DNA of 24,048 nucleotides from Desulfobulbaceae bacterium (GTDB lineage: Bacteria; Desulfobacterota; Desulfobulbia; Desulfobulbales; Desulfobulbaceae): positions 1 to 24,048 of the forward strand of contig JALSNT010000634.1 of the NCBI GenBank assembly GCA_026986885.1. Direction: 5' to 3'. The notes beneath the pieces were generated by a model. It made no database searches. It was not told the DNA's origin and saw nothing but the letters and a program-made list of their open reading frames with translations. Position 1 is the stretch's first letter, and every line of letters begins with the position of its first letter. Position numbers and translations under genes: made by a program. Positions 8,189 through 16,129 of the stretch are shown here, piece after piece.

Positions 8189-9607
8189 ATGAACAGGAAA
8201 TTTTTTATAAAAACCTTTGGCTGCCAAATGAACGAGCGGGACTCCGAGATCATGGAGCATCTCTTGTATTCATGCGGCTATGTTCCGGTCGAATCCATGG
8301 ACAATGCGGACCTGATACTGCTTAACACCTGTTCCATCCGAGCCAAGGCCGAGCAAAAGGTCTTCAGTCTGCTGGGTCAACTCAGAAAACAAAAAGAGCG
8401 GCAACCTGATTTACGCATTGGCGTTGCCGGCTGTGTTGCCCAGCAGGAGGGTCGTGAAATCTTCAAACGGATGCCCCATGTCGATCTTGTTATCGGTACC
8501 CAGCAATTTTACCAGTTACCGGATATGCTGATGCGCCTGGAGAATGGCATCTCGACCAGAGAAATTTCCTGCGATCTGGACAGGTCATTTACCATTCCCC
8601 CATTTCAGCAGTTATTGCAACAGCAGCCCGCAGCAGCCCGCCCTCCCCTGCCCCTGACTGATAAAAAAAATCAAAAAAATAAAAAAAACAAAAACAAACA
8701 TCAGGAAATTTCAAAATTTGTCACCATTATGCAGGGCTGCAATAATTATTGCAGTTATTGTGTTGTGCCGCATACCAGAGGCCGGGAGGTCAGCAGGCCT
8801 GTAGCCGATATCCTGGAAGAGGTTGCCATGCTTGCCCGGAGAGGAGTAAGGGAAATAACCCTGCTCGGCCAAAATGTCAATTCCTACGGCAGCACCAATC
8901 AGGTCGCTGACAAGCCCACCGGTTTTGCTGATCTCTTGCGGAAAGTGGCTGAAACTGAAGGAATAAAAAGGATTCGTTTTACCTCGTCAAATCCGCAGGA
9001 CCTGTCTATGGATCTCATGCAATGCTTTAAGGATATCCCCTCCCTCTGCCCCCATTTTCATTTGCCGGCGCAATCAGGATCAAACAGGGTTCTGAAAAAA
9101 ATGGGGCGTAAATATTCCAGAGAGCTTTATCTTGAAAAAATTGATAAATTACGCTCGATTTGCCCTGAAATAGCCATTTCAACCGACATCATTGTCGGAT
9201 TTCCCGGTGAAAGTGATCGCGACTTTGCCCAAACCATGGATCTTCTGGAAACCGTGCGTTTTCACAGCTCGTTTTCCTTTAAATACTCTGATCGACCGGG
9301 CGTTCGCTCGGCCGATTTTCCCCACAAGGTTGACGAACTTACAAAAGGGGAACGCTTGCAGCAGTTCCAACATCGTCAGGACCAGATAAGCCTTGAACGG
9401 AACCAGGAGATGGTTGGCGCAACCCTGGAAGTTATGGTGGAAAGCAATGCCCAGGGCATGGTCAAATCCCGCACCGGCAGCAACCACATTGTCCACCTCT
9501 CAAAGATCGGCGCAGGTGTGATTGCCGGTGATATCGTAAAGGTACGCATAACAAAAGCCGGTCGCCATTCCCTCCAGGGTGAGCCAACCATTGTCAGTGA
9601 ATCATGA
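8189..9607 (+). CDS. miaB: tRNA-2-methylthio-N6-dimethylallyladenosine synthase
   Basis: MiaB is a radical-SAM methylthiotransferase that turns i6A37 into ms2i6A37 using two 4Fe-4S clusters. The N-terminal cluster-binding domain supplies C12 (KTFGCQMNERDSE), C48 (LNTCSIR) and C82 (VAGCVAQQ). The radical-SAM motif CNNYCSYC supplies C184, C188 and C191. A TRAM domain follows at about 405-470. All catalytic residues are present and the 472-residue length is slightly above usual. The excess comes from an unusual linker (about residues 139-172) between the two cluster domains, made of Gln/Ala/Pro repeats followed by a Lys/Asn run; in most MiaB proteins this joint is short. The ATG has no strong ribosome-binding site. 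MiaA is encoded upstream on the same strand. Confidence 0.96.
   Translation: MNRKFFIKTFGCQMNERDSEIMEHLLYSCGYVPVESMDNADLILLNTCSIRAKAEQKVFSLLGQLRKQKERQPDLRIGVAGCVAQQEGREIFKRMPHVDLVIGTQQFYQLPDMLMRLENGISTREISCDLDRSFTIPPFQQLLQQQPAAARPPLPLTDKKNQKNKKNKNKHQEISKFVTIMQGCNNYCSYCVVPHTRGREVSRPVADILEEVAMLARRGVREITLLGQNVNSYGSTNQVADKPTGFADLLRKVAETEGIKRIRFTSSNPQDLSMDLMQCFKDIPSLCPHFHLPAQSGSNRVLKKMGRKYSRELYLEKIDKLRSICPEIAISTDIIVGFPGESDRDFAQTMDLLETVRFHSSFSFKYSDRPGVRSADFPHKVDELTKGERLQQFQHRQDQISLERNQEMVGATLEVMVESNAQGMVKSRTGSNHIVHLSKIGAGVIAGDIVKVRITKAGRHSLQGEPTIVSES
8621..8640 (+). repeat. Tandem decamer inside miaB
   Basis: CAGCAGCCCG occurs twice in a row, encoding a QQPAAAR stretch in the linker just before the Lys/Asn run. 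A 10-bp unit is not a multiple of three, so gain or loss of one unit would shift the frame and truncate MiaB before the radical-SAM motif. Confidence 0.7.
8661..8700 (+). repeat. A-rich low-complexity tract inside miaB
   Basis: This 40-base tract is almost entirely A with scattered T and C. It encodes a Lys/Asn/Gln run at residues 158-171 that is not part of the MiaB core, and sits immediately before the conserved ISKFVTIMQGC segment. Confidence 0.75.
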
Positions 9608-9645
9608 TTTTTTTGTTTTTTGTGTATGTGTTAGTTTAAATATTT

Positions 9646-9674
9646 TTGTTATCATCTTGAATTTTAGATGTAAT
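9646..9674 (+). promoter_or_regulatory. Possible sigma70-type promoter for the HAD gene
   Basis: TTGTTA (9646-9651) and TGTAAT (9669-9674) are spaced by 17 bases, matching the consensus at four and five of six positions. The start site would lie only a dozen bases before the ATG at 9694. The surrounding DNA is AT-rich, so chance matches are likely. Confidence 0.3.
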
Positions 9675-9693
9675 ATAACTGCATTGATATCGG

Positions 9694-10350
9694 ATGACAT
9701 TAGCTATTTTTGACCTGGACAATACCCTGCTGACCGGTGACAGCGATTATGGCTGGGGACAATTTTTAGTTGACAACAACCTTGTTGACCAAAAAGAATA
9801 TGAGCAGGCCAATAAAAAATTTTTCCAGGACTACCAGCAGGGAGAACTTGATATTTCTTCGTACTGCGCTTTCAGCTTTGAACCTCTTGCCGCACGCAGT
9901 ATGGATGAATTACAGAAACTGCACCGACAGTTCATGCAGAATGTTATTCGGCCGATGATGGGGAAAAAGGCAAAAGAGCTGGTAGAGCATCATCGCAGGC
10001 AGGGCCATGTCCTGCTGGTTATAACGGCAACCAATTCGTTTATTACCCGTCCCATAGTTGAGGAATTCGGCATAGAACATCTACTGGCAACCGAACCCAA
10101 AATCGTCAACAACAGATACACAACCGTAATTGACGGGATTCCCTGTTTCAAGGAGGGCAAAGTGGCACGACTTCGCCAATGGTTACGGCAACGAAAACTT
10201 TGTCTTGATGATTCGTGGTTTTATACTGATTCGGTCAATGACCTTGCCCTGCTTGAACAGGTATCCAATCCGGTCGCCGTGGATCCCGACAAAGAATTAA
10301 ACAAAATTGCCCTGGCACGGGGATGGAAAATCATCAGTCTCAGGGAGTGA
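9694..10350 (+). CDS. HAD-superfamily hydrolase, subfamily IB (SerB-like phosphatase)
   Basis: A 218-residue cytoplasmic phosphatase of the haloacid-dehalogenase fold. Motif I is FDLDNTLL with the nucleophile D7 and acid/base D9. Motif II is VITATN, with the threonine in place of the usual S/T. A lysine in FKEGKVARL supplies motif III, and FYTDSVNDLALL supplies the metal-binding motif IV. The helical cap between motifs I and II fits subfamily IB, which includes phosphoserine phosphatase and the TIGR01490-type hydrolases of proteobacteria, some of which act on histidinol phosphate or phosphoserine. The substrate cannot be told from sequence. The gene converges on the Lcl-domain gene with a 55-base gap in which I see no clear terminator. 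Confidence 0.88.
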   Translation: MTLAIFDLDNTLLTGDSDYGWGQFLVDNNLVDQKEYEQANKKFFQDYQQGELDISSYCAFSFEPLAARSMDELQKLHRQFMQNVIRPMMGKKAKELVEHHRRQGHVLLVITATNSFITRPIVEEFGIEHLLATEPKIVNNRYTTVIDGIPCFKEGKVARLRQWLRQRKLCLDDSWFYTDSVNDLALLEQVSNPVAVDPDKELNKIALARGWKIISLRE

Positions 10351-10405
10351 GCAACAGCAATGATTAGCGCTTAACTTCGGGTATCTCCATTTTATCCACA
10401 TCCAC

Positions 10406-11440
10406 TTAGCACACCGATTCCGCCACGCCGTCATCTTTTGTCTCCATGACCGGCCAGACATGAAAGGTGGCATCCGGCTTATACCCTACCCCGCAGGCAC
10501 CCTTATCCAGGTAAAGAACCCAGGCCCAATCCGTCTCGAAAAATGATGTCGTTGATGACCAGTACCCATCCCGAAGATTATTAAACGGATGTCCCTGCGG
10601 CAGGGCCGGTGAATGGTTGTCGGCATCGACCAGTGATTCCAGCTCGTTGATGGTCGGCAGGCGCCAGTTTTGTCCCTCGGAGATTTTAAAATTTCGGACT
10701 GCTGTCAGGGCCTGTTGCCAGGAAACCCTGCCTGCTGTTACATCGGCCCCTTGCCACCAGGTCAACCCGGTCAGCTCATCACGTACCCGACCGGCACCGA
10801 CCAGGACGAACCGGGGGGTCGGCCAGGACGCCCCAAAACGCAGTTCACCGTCCTGGCAGCTGCCGCCACAGGGGATGACCTTCCCATCCGGATTATAGCA
10901 CTGTTGCTGGCCGGTGGCGGCCAGCATGTTGTTTCCCTTGCCGCCCACAGGCCAGAACATTGCTTCCTGGGTCTTTTTGCCATAAAACATGCGTGCACCT
11001 TCAAGATGCACACACCAGGCATAGCCGGGATGTATCACTGCAGTCGTTGAGCTCCAGTACCAATGAATAAAGACATTGGTAAAGGGATGGTCCCGGGGCA
11101 GGGATGGCTTTTTGGTCTGGTAATCCATGAGACTGCGCAATTCCCGCCGATTCGGCAGTCGCCAGTCACTGCGCCCGCAATATTTTTCTTTATTCAGCTC
11201 TTTAACAGCGGCAAGCGCCTGTTGCCAGGTGCAGGGAAATTCTCCGGGGTTGGCGTCCTGAGACCAGACAAGACCGGTCAGCAGGTCATGTGCCGTACCG
11301 TTCTCAGTGGTAAAGCGGGGACATGGCCAGGTGATACCCGGCCGGAATTCAGCATCCTGGCCGCTGCCGCTGCAGGTAACAGGTACCCCGGTCTCGTGAT
11401 AACAATGCCACTGGCCCGTGCTGAGTATGTGACGACTCAT
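10406..11440 (-). CDS. Protein with two tandem Lcl (DUF1566) domains
   Basis: The 344-residue protein is built from two copies of one module, about residues 8-166 and 176-331. Each copy runs TGQ-x-CY, a QDxE/GxxxPxPRF segment, LTGLxW, WQQALxAV, WRLPxxxEL (93-101 and 259-267), HPF, YWSSTT (129-133 and 294-298) and a closing WPV. These are hallmarks of the Lcl C-terminal/DUF1566 family, which is related to adhesin-like and formylglycine-fold proteins and usually found in secreted or surface proteins. No signal peptide or membrane segment is visible, so as drawn it would be cytoplasmic. Paired cysteines near the start of each module could form a disulfide or bind metal. It begins 27 bases after the parC stop without a good ribosome-binding site. 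Function unknown. Confidence 0.8.
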   Translation of the reverse strand: MSRHILSTGQWHCYHETGVPVTCSGSGQDAEFRPGITWPCPRFTTENGTAHDLLTGLVWSQDANPGEFPCTWQQALAAVKELNKEKYCGRSDWRLPNRRELRSLMDYQTKKPSLPRDHPFTNVFIHWYWSSTTAVIHPGYAWCVHLEGARMFYGKKTQEAMFWPVGGKGNNMLAATGQQQCYNPDGKVIPCGGSCQDGELRFGASWPTPRFVLVGAGRVRDELTGLTWWQGADVTAGRVSWQQALTAVRNFKISEGQNWRLPTINELESLVDADNHSPALPQGHPFNNLRDGYWSSTTSFFETDWAWVLYLDKGACGVGYKPDATFHVWPVMETKDDGVAESVC

Positions 11441-11467
11441 AAGTGTAAAAAAAGAGAAAAATTCTGG

Positions 11468-13564
11468 TCAGTTGTCGGCATCCGGTTTTACCGCCGTTGC
11501 CTGCTGTTCCGGAGGCCCGGTGGTGGTTATGCCCGGCAACGTTGCCGGTACAGGCTGCTGCCTGCGGGGCTTGCCGGTAATGTTGGTGACTCGGCGTACC
11601 ACCCGGTTGCTGATTCTCTTGCCTTTGGCAGAGGCACTTTTGATAAGGAAATCGTCCATCTCGATTTCCAGAGAATTGTACTTAGCCCTTGACGATGGTA
11701 CCAGGGAGACACGTACCCGAATATCGTTTTCCCCCACTGCCAGCATCTGGATAAGCGAGCGCTTGTGCGCCGGAAAGAGCCGGTATTCGCGGTTAAGAAT
11801 AAATTTGGGCATCTTGAACCGCTTGCCGTAGGTCAGATTTTCCGCCCCAGATCGATAAATGACATTGAAAACATGGTCTCTCTTGACCACCCCGAGATAA
11901 AGCAGTGTATTACCGACAAAAATCTTGTCGGGGACATTGATAACCTTGTACAGACCGTCCTTGAAAATCAGCAGGAGCCGGTCATATTCCGAACAGGTAA
12001 GCTCAAGGTCTTTTTTCTTACTTTTCTTACTTTTTTTATTATTTTTATTATGTTCAACCTTAACCTTGCTTCCTAAGAATCCGGATTCACGATCATATCC
12101 TATGTGGATATTTGCAAGGGCCGCAGCCCTGGCATTGACCTCGTCAAATTCCTTGAGCCTGCTCTTTCGAGGATATTTTTTACCGTATTTTTTCAGCAGT
12201 CCTGCCAGGTAATTTCCGGTAAAAGCCACCATATCCTTAAGATGCTCTTCAATGGCGGCAATACTCTTTTCAATGGCCCGGATCTCTTTTTGCTGTTTGT
12301 TGATATCATACCTTGAGATCCGCTTAATCTTGATCTCCAGAAGCCGTTCAATGTCCTCTTTGGTTACCTTGCGGATAAGTTCATCGGCAAAGGGAAACAG
12401 GGCCTGACGAATTGTTGAAATAACGGCCTTGTAGGAGATCTGTTCCTCAATGCGTTTGTACAACCGTTCTTCTATAAAGATCTGTTCCAGCTTGCGGGCA
12501 TGCAGCTTGTCAAGCAGGCGACTACGTTCGATGTTGAGCTCTTGTTCCAGGTCGGCGAGCAGTTTGTCGGTATTATGCCGCAAAACATCTTCCACCTGAA
12601 CGATACAGGGCATGTTGTCCCTGATGACAACGAGATTCGGTGAAACAGTTACCTCGCAATCGGTAAAGGCATACAGGGCGTCAATGGTTTCATCGGCATG
12701 GACGCCGCGCGGCAGTTTAATCTCCACCTCCACCTCTTCGGCAGTATAATCGTTGATGGAAGTGATTTTTATTTTTCCGGCCTTGGCAGCCTTTTCCACG
12801 GAATCGATCAACGACTGGGTGGTCAGATTGTACGGCAGCTCAGTGATGATTATGGTTTTATCATCCTTATGTTCAATTTTGGCCCGGCAGCGTAACCGGC
12901 CGTTGCCATGATCATAAGCAGAAACATCAACAATACCGCCCCTGGGAAAGTCCGGGTACAGGGTAAAGTTTTTACCATTAAGATATTTGATCTGACATTT
13001 GAGGAGTTCGCAGAAATTATGGGGCATGATTTTGGTTGCCATGCCCACGGCAATACCCTCGGCCCCTAACAGGAGAAGGAGCGGCAGTTTTGCCGGCAGG
13101 GAGACCGGCTCCAGCATGCGACCGTCATAGGAATCAACAAACTCGGTCAGATCCTTATTAAAGAGTGTTTCCCGGGCCAGGGGTGACAGGCGGCATTCGA
13201 TATAGCGGGCAGCCGATGGCTGATCACCGGTAAAGATGTTGCCGAAATTACCCTGCCGGTTAATCAGATATCCCTTGTTGGCCAGGTTAACCAGGGCGGC
13301 AAAGATGGACTGATCGCCATGCGGATGCAGTTTCATGGTTTCGCCGACCACATTGGCCACCTTATGAAACCTGCCGTCGTCCATATTATGCAGGGTTTGC
13401 AGGATCCGACGCTGTACCGGCTTCAGGCCGTCATCAATATCAGGAATAGCCCGTTCCCGGATGACATAGGAGGTGTAATCCAGAAAATTACGGTCAAAAA
13501 GGTTGTGTAATTTTCCCTGGCCGCGCTGCCCCCGATCGTCTGTCATTGTACCATCCTCGGTCAT
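11468..13564 (-). CDS. parC: DNA topoisomerase IV subunit A
   Basis: ParC is the DNA-breaking subunit of topoisomerase IV, which decatenates daughter chromosomes and relaxes supercoils. The 698-residue protein starts with the breakage-reunion domain: DGLKPVQRRIL (45-55), the HPHGD segment (80-84) and the active-site Y121 preceded by R120 (SAARYIECR). A tower and coiled-coil region follows, then a C-terminal propeller that seems shorter than in E. coli ParC (about 752 residues). No GyrA box is seen, which supports ParC over GyrA. A Lys/Ser/Asn run (about residues 505-518) separates the coiled-coil region from the propeller. Its ATG overlaps the parE stop in ATGA, so translation is coupled. A second in-frame ATG six codons later is an alternative start. 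The C-terminal 35 residues are Pro/Gln/Thr-rich. Confidence 0.92.
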   Translation of the reverse strand: MTEDGTMTDDRGQRGQGKLHNLFDRNFLDYTSYVIRERAIPDIDDGLKPVQRRILQTLHNMDDGRFHKVANVVGETMKLHPHGDQSIFAALVNLANKGYLINRQGNFGNIFTGDQPSAARYIECRLSPLARETLFNKDLTEFVDSYDGRMLEPVSLPAKLPLLLLLGAEGIAVGMATKIMPHNFCELLKCQIKYLNGKNFTLYPDFPRGGIVDVSAYDHGNGRLRCRAKIEHKDDKTIIITELPYNLTTQSLIDSVEKAAKAGKIKITSINDYTAEEVEVEIKLPRGVHADETIDALYAFTDCEVTVSPNLVVIRDNMPCIVQVEDVLRHNTDKLLADLEQELNIERSRLLDKLHARKLEQIFIEERLYKRIEEQISYKAVISTIRQALFPFADELIRKVTKEDIERLLEIKIKRISRYDINKQQKEIRAIEKSIAAIEEHLKDMVAFTGNYLAGLLKKYGKKYPRKSRLKEFDEVNARAAALANIHIGYDRESGFLGSKVKVEHNKNNKKSKKSKKKDLELTCSEYDRLLLIFKDGLYKVINVPDKIFVGNTLLYLGVVKRDHVFNVIYRSGAENLTYGKRFKMPKFILNREYRLFPAHKRSLIQMLAVGENDIRVRVSLVPSSRAKYNSLEIEMDDFLIKSASAKGKRISNRVVRRVTNITGKPRRQQPVPATLPGITTTGPPEQQATAVKPDADN
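12011..12052 (-). repeat. A-rich low-complexity tract inside parC
   Basis: On the coding strand this is a run of A with spaced T and G (AAT, AAA and AGT/AGA-type codons). It encodes Asn, Lys and Ser just before the C-terminal propeller domain. It resembles the tracts in miaB and gmhB. Confidence 0.7.
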
Positions 13565-15390
13565 ACCGGTCTCAGCACAAGATGGTCCATGATATACTGC
13601 CTGCGATCCGGGGTGTTTTTTCCCATATAAAATTTCAGCACCCGGCTGACCTGGGAGAGAGAATCGATACGCACCTGCCTGGTCCGCATGTCCCGGCCGA
13701 TAAACTGTTTGAATTCAGGCGGTGAAATCTCGCCAAGCCCTTTAAAGCGGGTAACCTCAACTGATCTGGCCGCCGCCCGTCCTTTGAGTTCACGGATGGC
13801 CGCCTTTTTTTCCTCATCCGAATAACAATAGGTGGTTTTTTTGGTGTTGCGTACCCGGAAAATAGGGGTCTCGAGAATATAGACATGGCCGAGCTTGATC
13901 AGCGGCTCAAAATAATGGAGAAAAAAGGTAAGCAGCAGGTTGCGGATATGCAGGCCGTCAACATCGGCGTCCGTTGCCAGGATGATCTTGTCAAAACGGA
14001 GATCGGCAATGGAATTTTCCACGTTCAAGGCCCGCATCAATGAATACATCTCGTCATTTTTATACAAAAGATCAAGACGATGCCCAAAAACATTCATGGG
14101 TTTTCCCTTAAGAGAAAAAACCGCCTGGGTCATGGGGTCGCGCGATGAGACAATGGAACCGGCTGCTGACTGGCCCTCGGTGATAAACACCATGTTTTCC
14201 CGGTCCGGGGGTGACGGTTTTTTTCTGGTGGGATGGTACTTGCAGTCTTTGAGCTGGGGAATTTTAAAGGCAACCTTTTTGGCCTTGGCCTTGGCCTCTT
14301 TGCGAACAGACTGCAATTCCTTACGAATGCGCTCGTTACGCTGCACCTTGTCCATCAGCACTTCAGCGGTTTCGGGATATTTGTACAAATGGGTGGCAAC
14401 AGCCTCACGTACTGCATTAACTATCCATGCCCGAATCTCCGTATTTCCAAGTTTATTTTTTGTCTGTGATTCAAAGACAGGCTCCTGGACCTTGACGGCA
14501 AGGGTGCCGACAATGCCGTCACGCACATCCTTACCGGTAAATTTCTTGCCGGAAAATTCATTGACCCCCTTTAAGATACCTTCACGAAAAGCAGAGAGGT
14601 GGGTGCCCCCTTCCGAGGTATAGGTACCGTTGACAAAGGAGAAATAGGTATCGCCGTAATCATCGGTATGGGTAAAGGCAAATTCCAGGGCCTTTTGCGC
14701 GCTGTGAATGGCCGGGTACAGTTCTTTACCGTCTAACTCCCGGGCAAGCAGGTCAAGCAACCCTTTTTCTGAATAATATTTCCGATCGTCCAGGTACAGG
14801 CTTAACCCGGCATTGAGATAGGCATAGCGCCACAATCGCTGGTCAACATATTCCGTATCAAAGGTAAAGTCCGGGAAAAGCTCTTTGTCCGGGAGAAATT
14901 CTATCAGGGTGCCGTTTTTTTCTTTACCTGTCCCCTCCTCTTCACTGACCAGGGTACCGTGTCTGAAAACCGCCCGCTTAAATTTATTGTCACGATAGGC
15001 ACAAACAACAAAATTCTCAGACAGTGCATTGACCGCCTTGGTGCCGACGCCGTTTAAGCCGACTGAAAACTGAAAGACATCCGTGTTATATTTGGCGCCG
15101 GTATTGATGACGGAGACGCATTCAACCACTTTACCCAGGGGAATGCCCCGGCCGTAATCCCTGATCCGGCAATGACCGTCTTCGGCCAGGGAAATATCAA
15201 CCCGTTTACCGTAGCCCATGATAAACTCATCCACGCTGTTATCAATAACCTCTTTTAAAAGGATATAGATACCATCGTCGGGATGGGAGCCGTTACCCAG
15301 GCGTCCGATATACATACCGGGCCGCTTGCGGATGTGTTCCAGCGAGCTGAGGGTCTTTATCTTTGATTCGTCGTATTGATGTTCGGTCAT
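13561..15390 (-). CDS. parE: DNA topoisomerase IV subunit B
   Basis: ParE is the ATPase subunit of topoisomerase IV. The 609-residue protein has the GHKL ATP-binding fold: E47 and N51 in KEVIDNSVDEF, RDYGRGIP (77-84) and the GLNGVGTKAVNALS lid. A transducer domain follows. The TOPRIM region has EGQSA from E405 and DADVDG from D474, with a C-terminal PPEFKQFIGRDMRTRQVRI segment. Residue order and length fit ParE (about 630 residues in E. coli) rather than GyrB, which is usually longer. An AGGTGA site lies about 12 bases before the ATG. Upstream is a sigma70-like promoter (15455-15483). parC follows with a four-base overlap. Confidence 0.94.
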   Translation of the reverse strand: MTEHQYDESKIKTLSSLEHIRKRPGMYIGRLGNGSHPDDGIYILLKEVIDNSVDEFIMGYGKRVDISLAEDGHCRIRDYGRGIPLGKVVECVSVINTGAKYNTDVFQFSVGLNGVGTKAVNALSENFVVCAYRDNKFKRAVFRHGTLVSEEEGTGKEKNGTLIEFLPDKELFPDFTFDTEYVDQRLWRYAYLNAGLSLYLDDRKYYSEKGLLDLLARELDGKELYPAIHSAQKALEFAFTHTDDYGDTYFSFVNGTYTSEGGTHLSAFREGILKGVNEFSGKKFTGKDVRDGIVGTLAVKVQEPVFESQTKNKLGNTEIRAWIVNAVREAVATHLYKYPETAEVLMDKVQRNERIRKELQSVRKEAKAKAKKVAFKIPQLKDCKYHPTRKKPSPPDRENMVFITEGQSAAGSIVSSRDPMTQAVFSLKGKPMNVFGHRLDLLYKNDEMYSLMRALNVENSIADLRFDKIILATDADVDGLHIRNLLLTFFLHYFEPLIKLGHVYILETPIFRVRNTKKTTYCYSDEEKKAAIRELKGRAAARSVEVTRFKGLGEISPPEFKQFIGRDMRTRQVRIDSLSQVSRVLKFYMGKNTPDRRQYIMDHLVLRPV

Positions 15391-15421
15391 AACCAGGCAC
15401 AGTCACCTATTTTTCATGAAA

Positions 15422-15441
15422 TATCATGTGTTATCATGTGT
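15422..15441. repeat. Tandem decamer in the parE leader
   Basis: TATCATGTGT occurs twice with no gap, between the predicted parE promoter and the parE start. It is a possible protein-binding site, since two sites one helical turn apart are a common operator design. No regulator is suggested by the sequence. Confidence 0.5.
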
Positions 15442-15454
15442 TGCAAATTATCCT

Positions 15455-15483
15455 ATAGTACCTGTCGGTAGACATGAAGTCAA
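15455..15483 (-). promoter_or_regulatory. Sigma70-like promoter for parE-parC
   Basis: On the minus strand TTGACT (15483-15478) and TACTAT (15460-15455) are separated by 17 bases, matching consensus at five and four of six positions. A transcript would start near 15448 and have a leader of nearly 60 bases before the parE ATG. Confidence 0.55.
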
Positions 15484-15578
15484 AAGATATGATTTTTTCC
15501 GAAAATATCACTGTATATCATACGGCAAAACAACACAATACGAATGTTATTTCACCTAACGCCTTCACGTTGTCCTGC

Positions 15579-15595
15579 AATAGCATGATGCTATT
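15579..15595. repeat. Perfect inverted repeat at the end of the zinc-knuckle gene
   Basis: AATAGCAT and ATGCTATT flank a single base. The repeat covers the stop codon of the zinc-knuckle gene. There is no T run on either side, so it does not look like a standard intrinsic terminator. Confidence 0.5.
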
Positions 15596-15797
15596 CCATC
15601 ATATGGATACGTCCGCAGTCCGGGCATATCCAGGTTGGGCCGTTGCTGATGCCCCATTTGTTTTCAGCAAAGCATTCCGGGCAGATCTCAAAGCCGCAGA
15701 CACAGTACCAGCAAAATGGTTTTTCCTGACGGCAGCAATGGCAGATATATTGTTTTCTTCTGCGGCGTCGCTCGATTTTCTTTCCCTTAAGTGGCAT
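15591..15797 (-). CDS. Small cysteine-rich zinc-knuckle protein
   Basis: With the ATG at 15797 this is a 68-residue protein containing ten cysteines. Eight of them form four CxxC pairs (C19/C22, C29/C32, C39/C42, C58/C61), enough for two zinc sites in a zinc-ribbon or treble-clef arrangement. The N-terminus is strongly basic (five consecutive arginines at about 10-14), suggesting nucleic-acid contact. I do not recognise the family. The open frame continues upstream to 15839 inside cutA, but the ATG at 15797, nine bases after the cutA stop, avoids that overlap. It is probably co-transcribed with cutA, whose product binds divalent metals; a metal-related link is speculative. A perfect inverted repeat covers its stop codon. 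Confidence 0.7.
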   Translation of the reverse strand: MPLKGKKIERRRRRKQYICHCCRQEKPFCWYCVCGFEICPECFAENKWGISNGPTWICPDCGRIHMME

Positions 15798-15805
15798 GAA
15801 TCTGA

Positions 15806-16129
15806 TTATTCTTTGCCGGCAAGTTCCTTCTCCAGCCATTGCCGGTAAGCGGTACCTGCTGATAGAATCGGCGTTGCCAGAATTTCCGGAACTTCGTAAC
15901 TGTGCAGCTCTTTGATGGCTTCCTCCAGCATCGGCAACAAATCAGCCCTGCTTTTCATCAGGCAAAGATATTCGCTGCCCTGTTCAATCCGCCCCTGCCA
16001 GTGATAAATGGAGTCACAGGCGGTTATCTGCACGCAGGCAACAAGGCGTTGTTCAAGAAGCCGGCGGGCAAGTAATTCTGCTTTTTTCTTCTTATCTATT
16101 GTGGTTGCTACCTGTATATATCGGCTCAT
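15806..16129 (-). CDS. cutA: Divalent-cation tolerance protein CutA
   Basis: CutA is a small, very stable trimeric PII-like protein linked to copper and other divalent-metal tolerance, though its cellular role is still unclear. The 107-residue protein shows the family signature throughout: an N-terminal strand (YIQVATTI), the helix KKKAELLARRLLEQRLVACVQI, YHWQGRIEQGSEYLCLMKS, and the highly conserved LHSYEVPEILATPI near the C-terminus. Length is typical (about 100-115). A GAGGT site precedes the ATG closely. It is the first gene of a probable two-gene unit with the zinc-knuckle protein and is divergent from coaX. Confidence 0.95.
   Translation of the reverse strand: MSRYIQVATTIDKKKKAELLARRLLEQRLVACVQITACDSIYHWQGRIEQGSEYLCLMKSRADLLPMLEEAIKELHSYEVPEILATPILSAGTAYRQWLEKELAGKE

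Noticed and set aside
9608..9645. T-rich stretch after miaB as a terminator
   Set aside because: No stable hairpin precedes the T runs; only a short loopless palindrome is present.
15798..15839. Longer start of the zinc-knuckle protein inside cutA
   Set aside because: It would overlap cutA by over 30 bases; an ATG just after the cutA stop is available.
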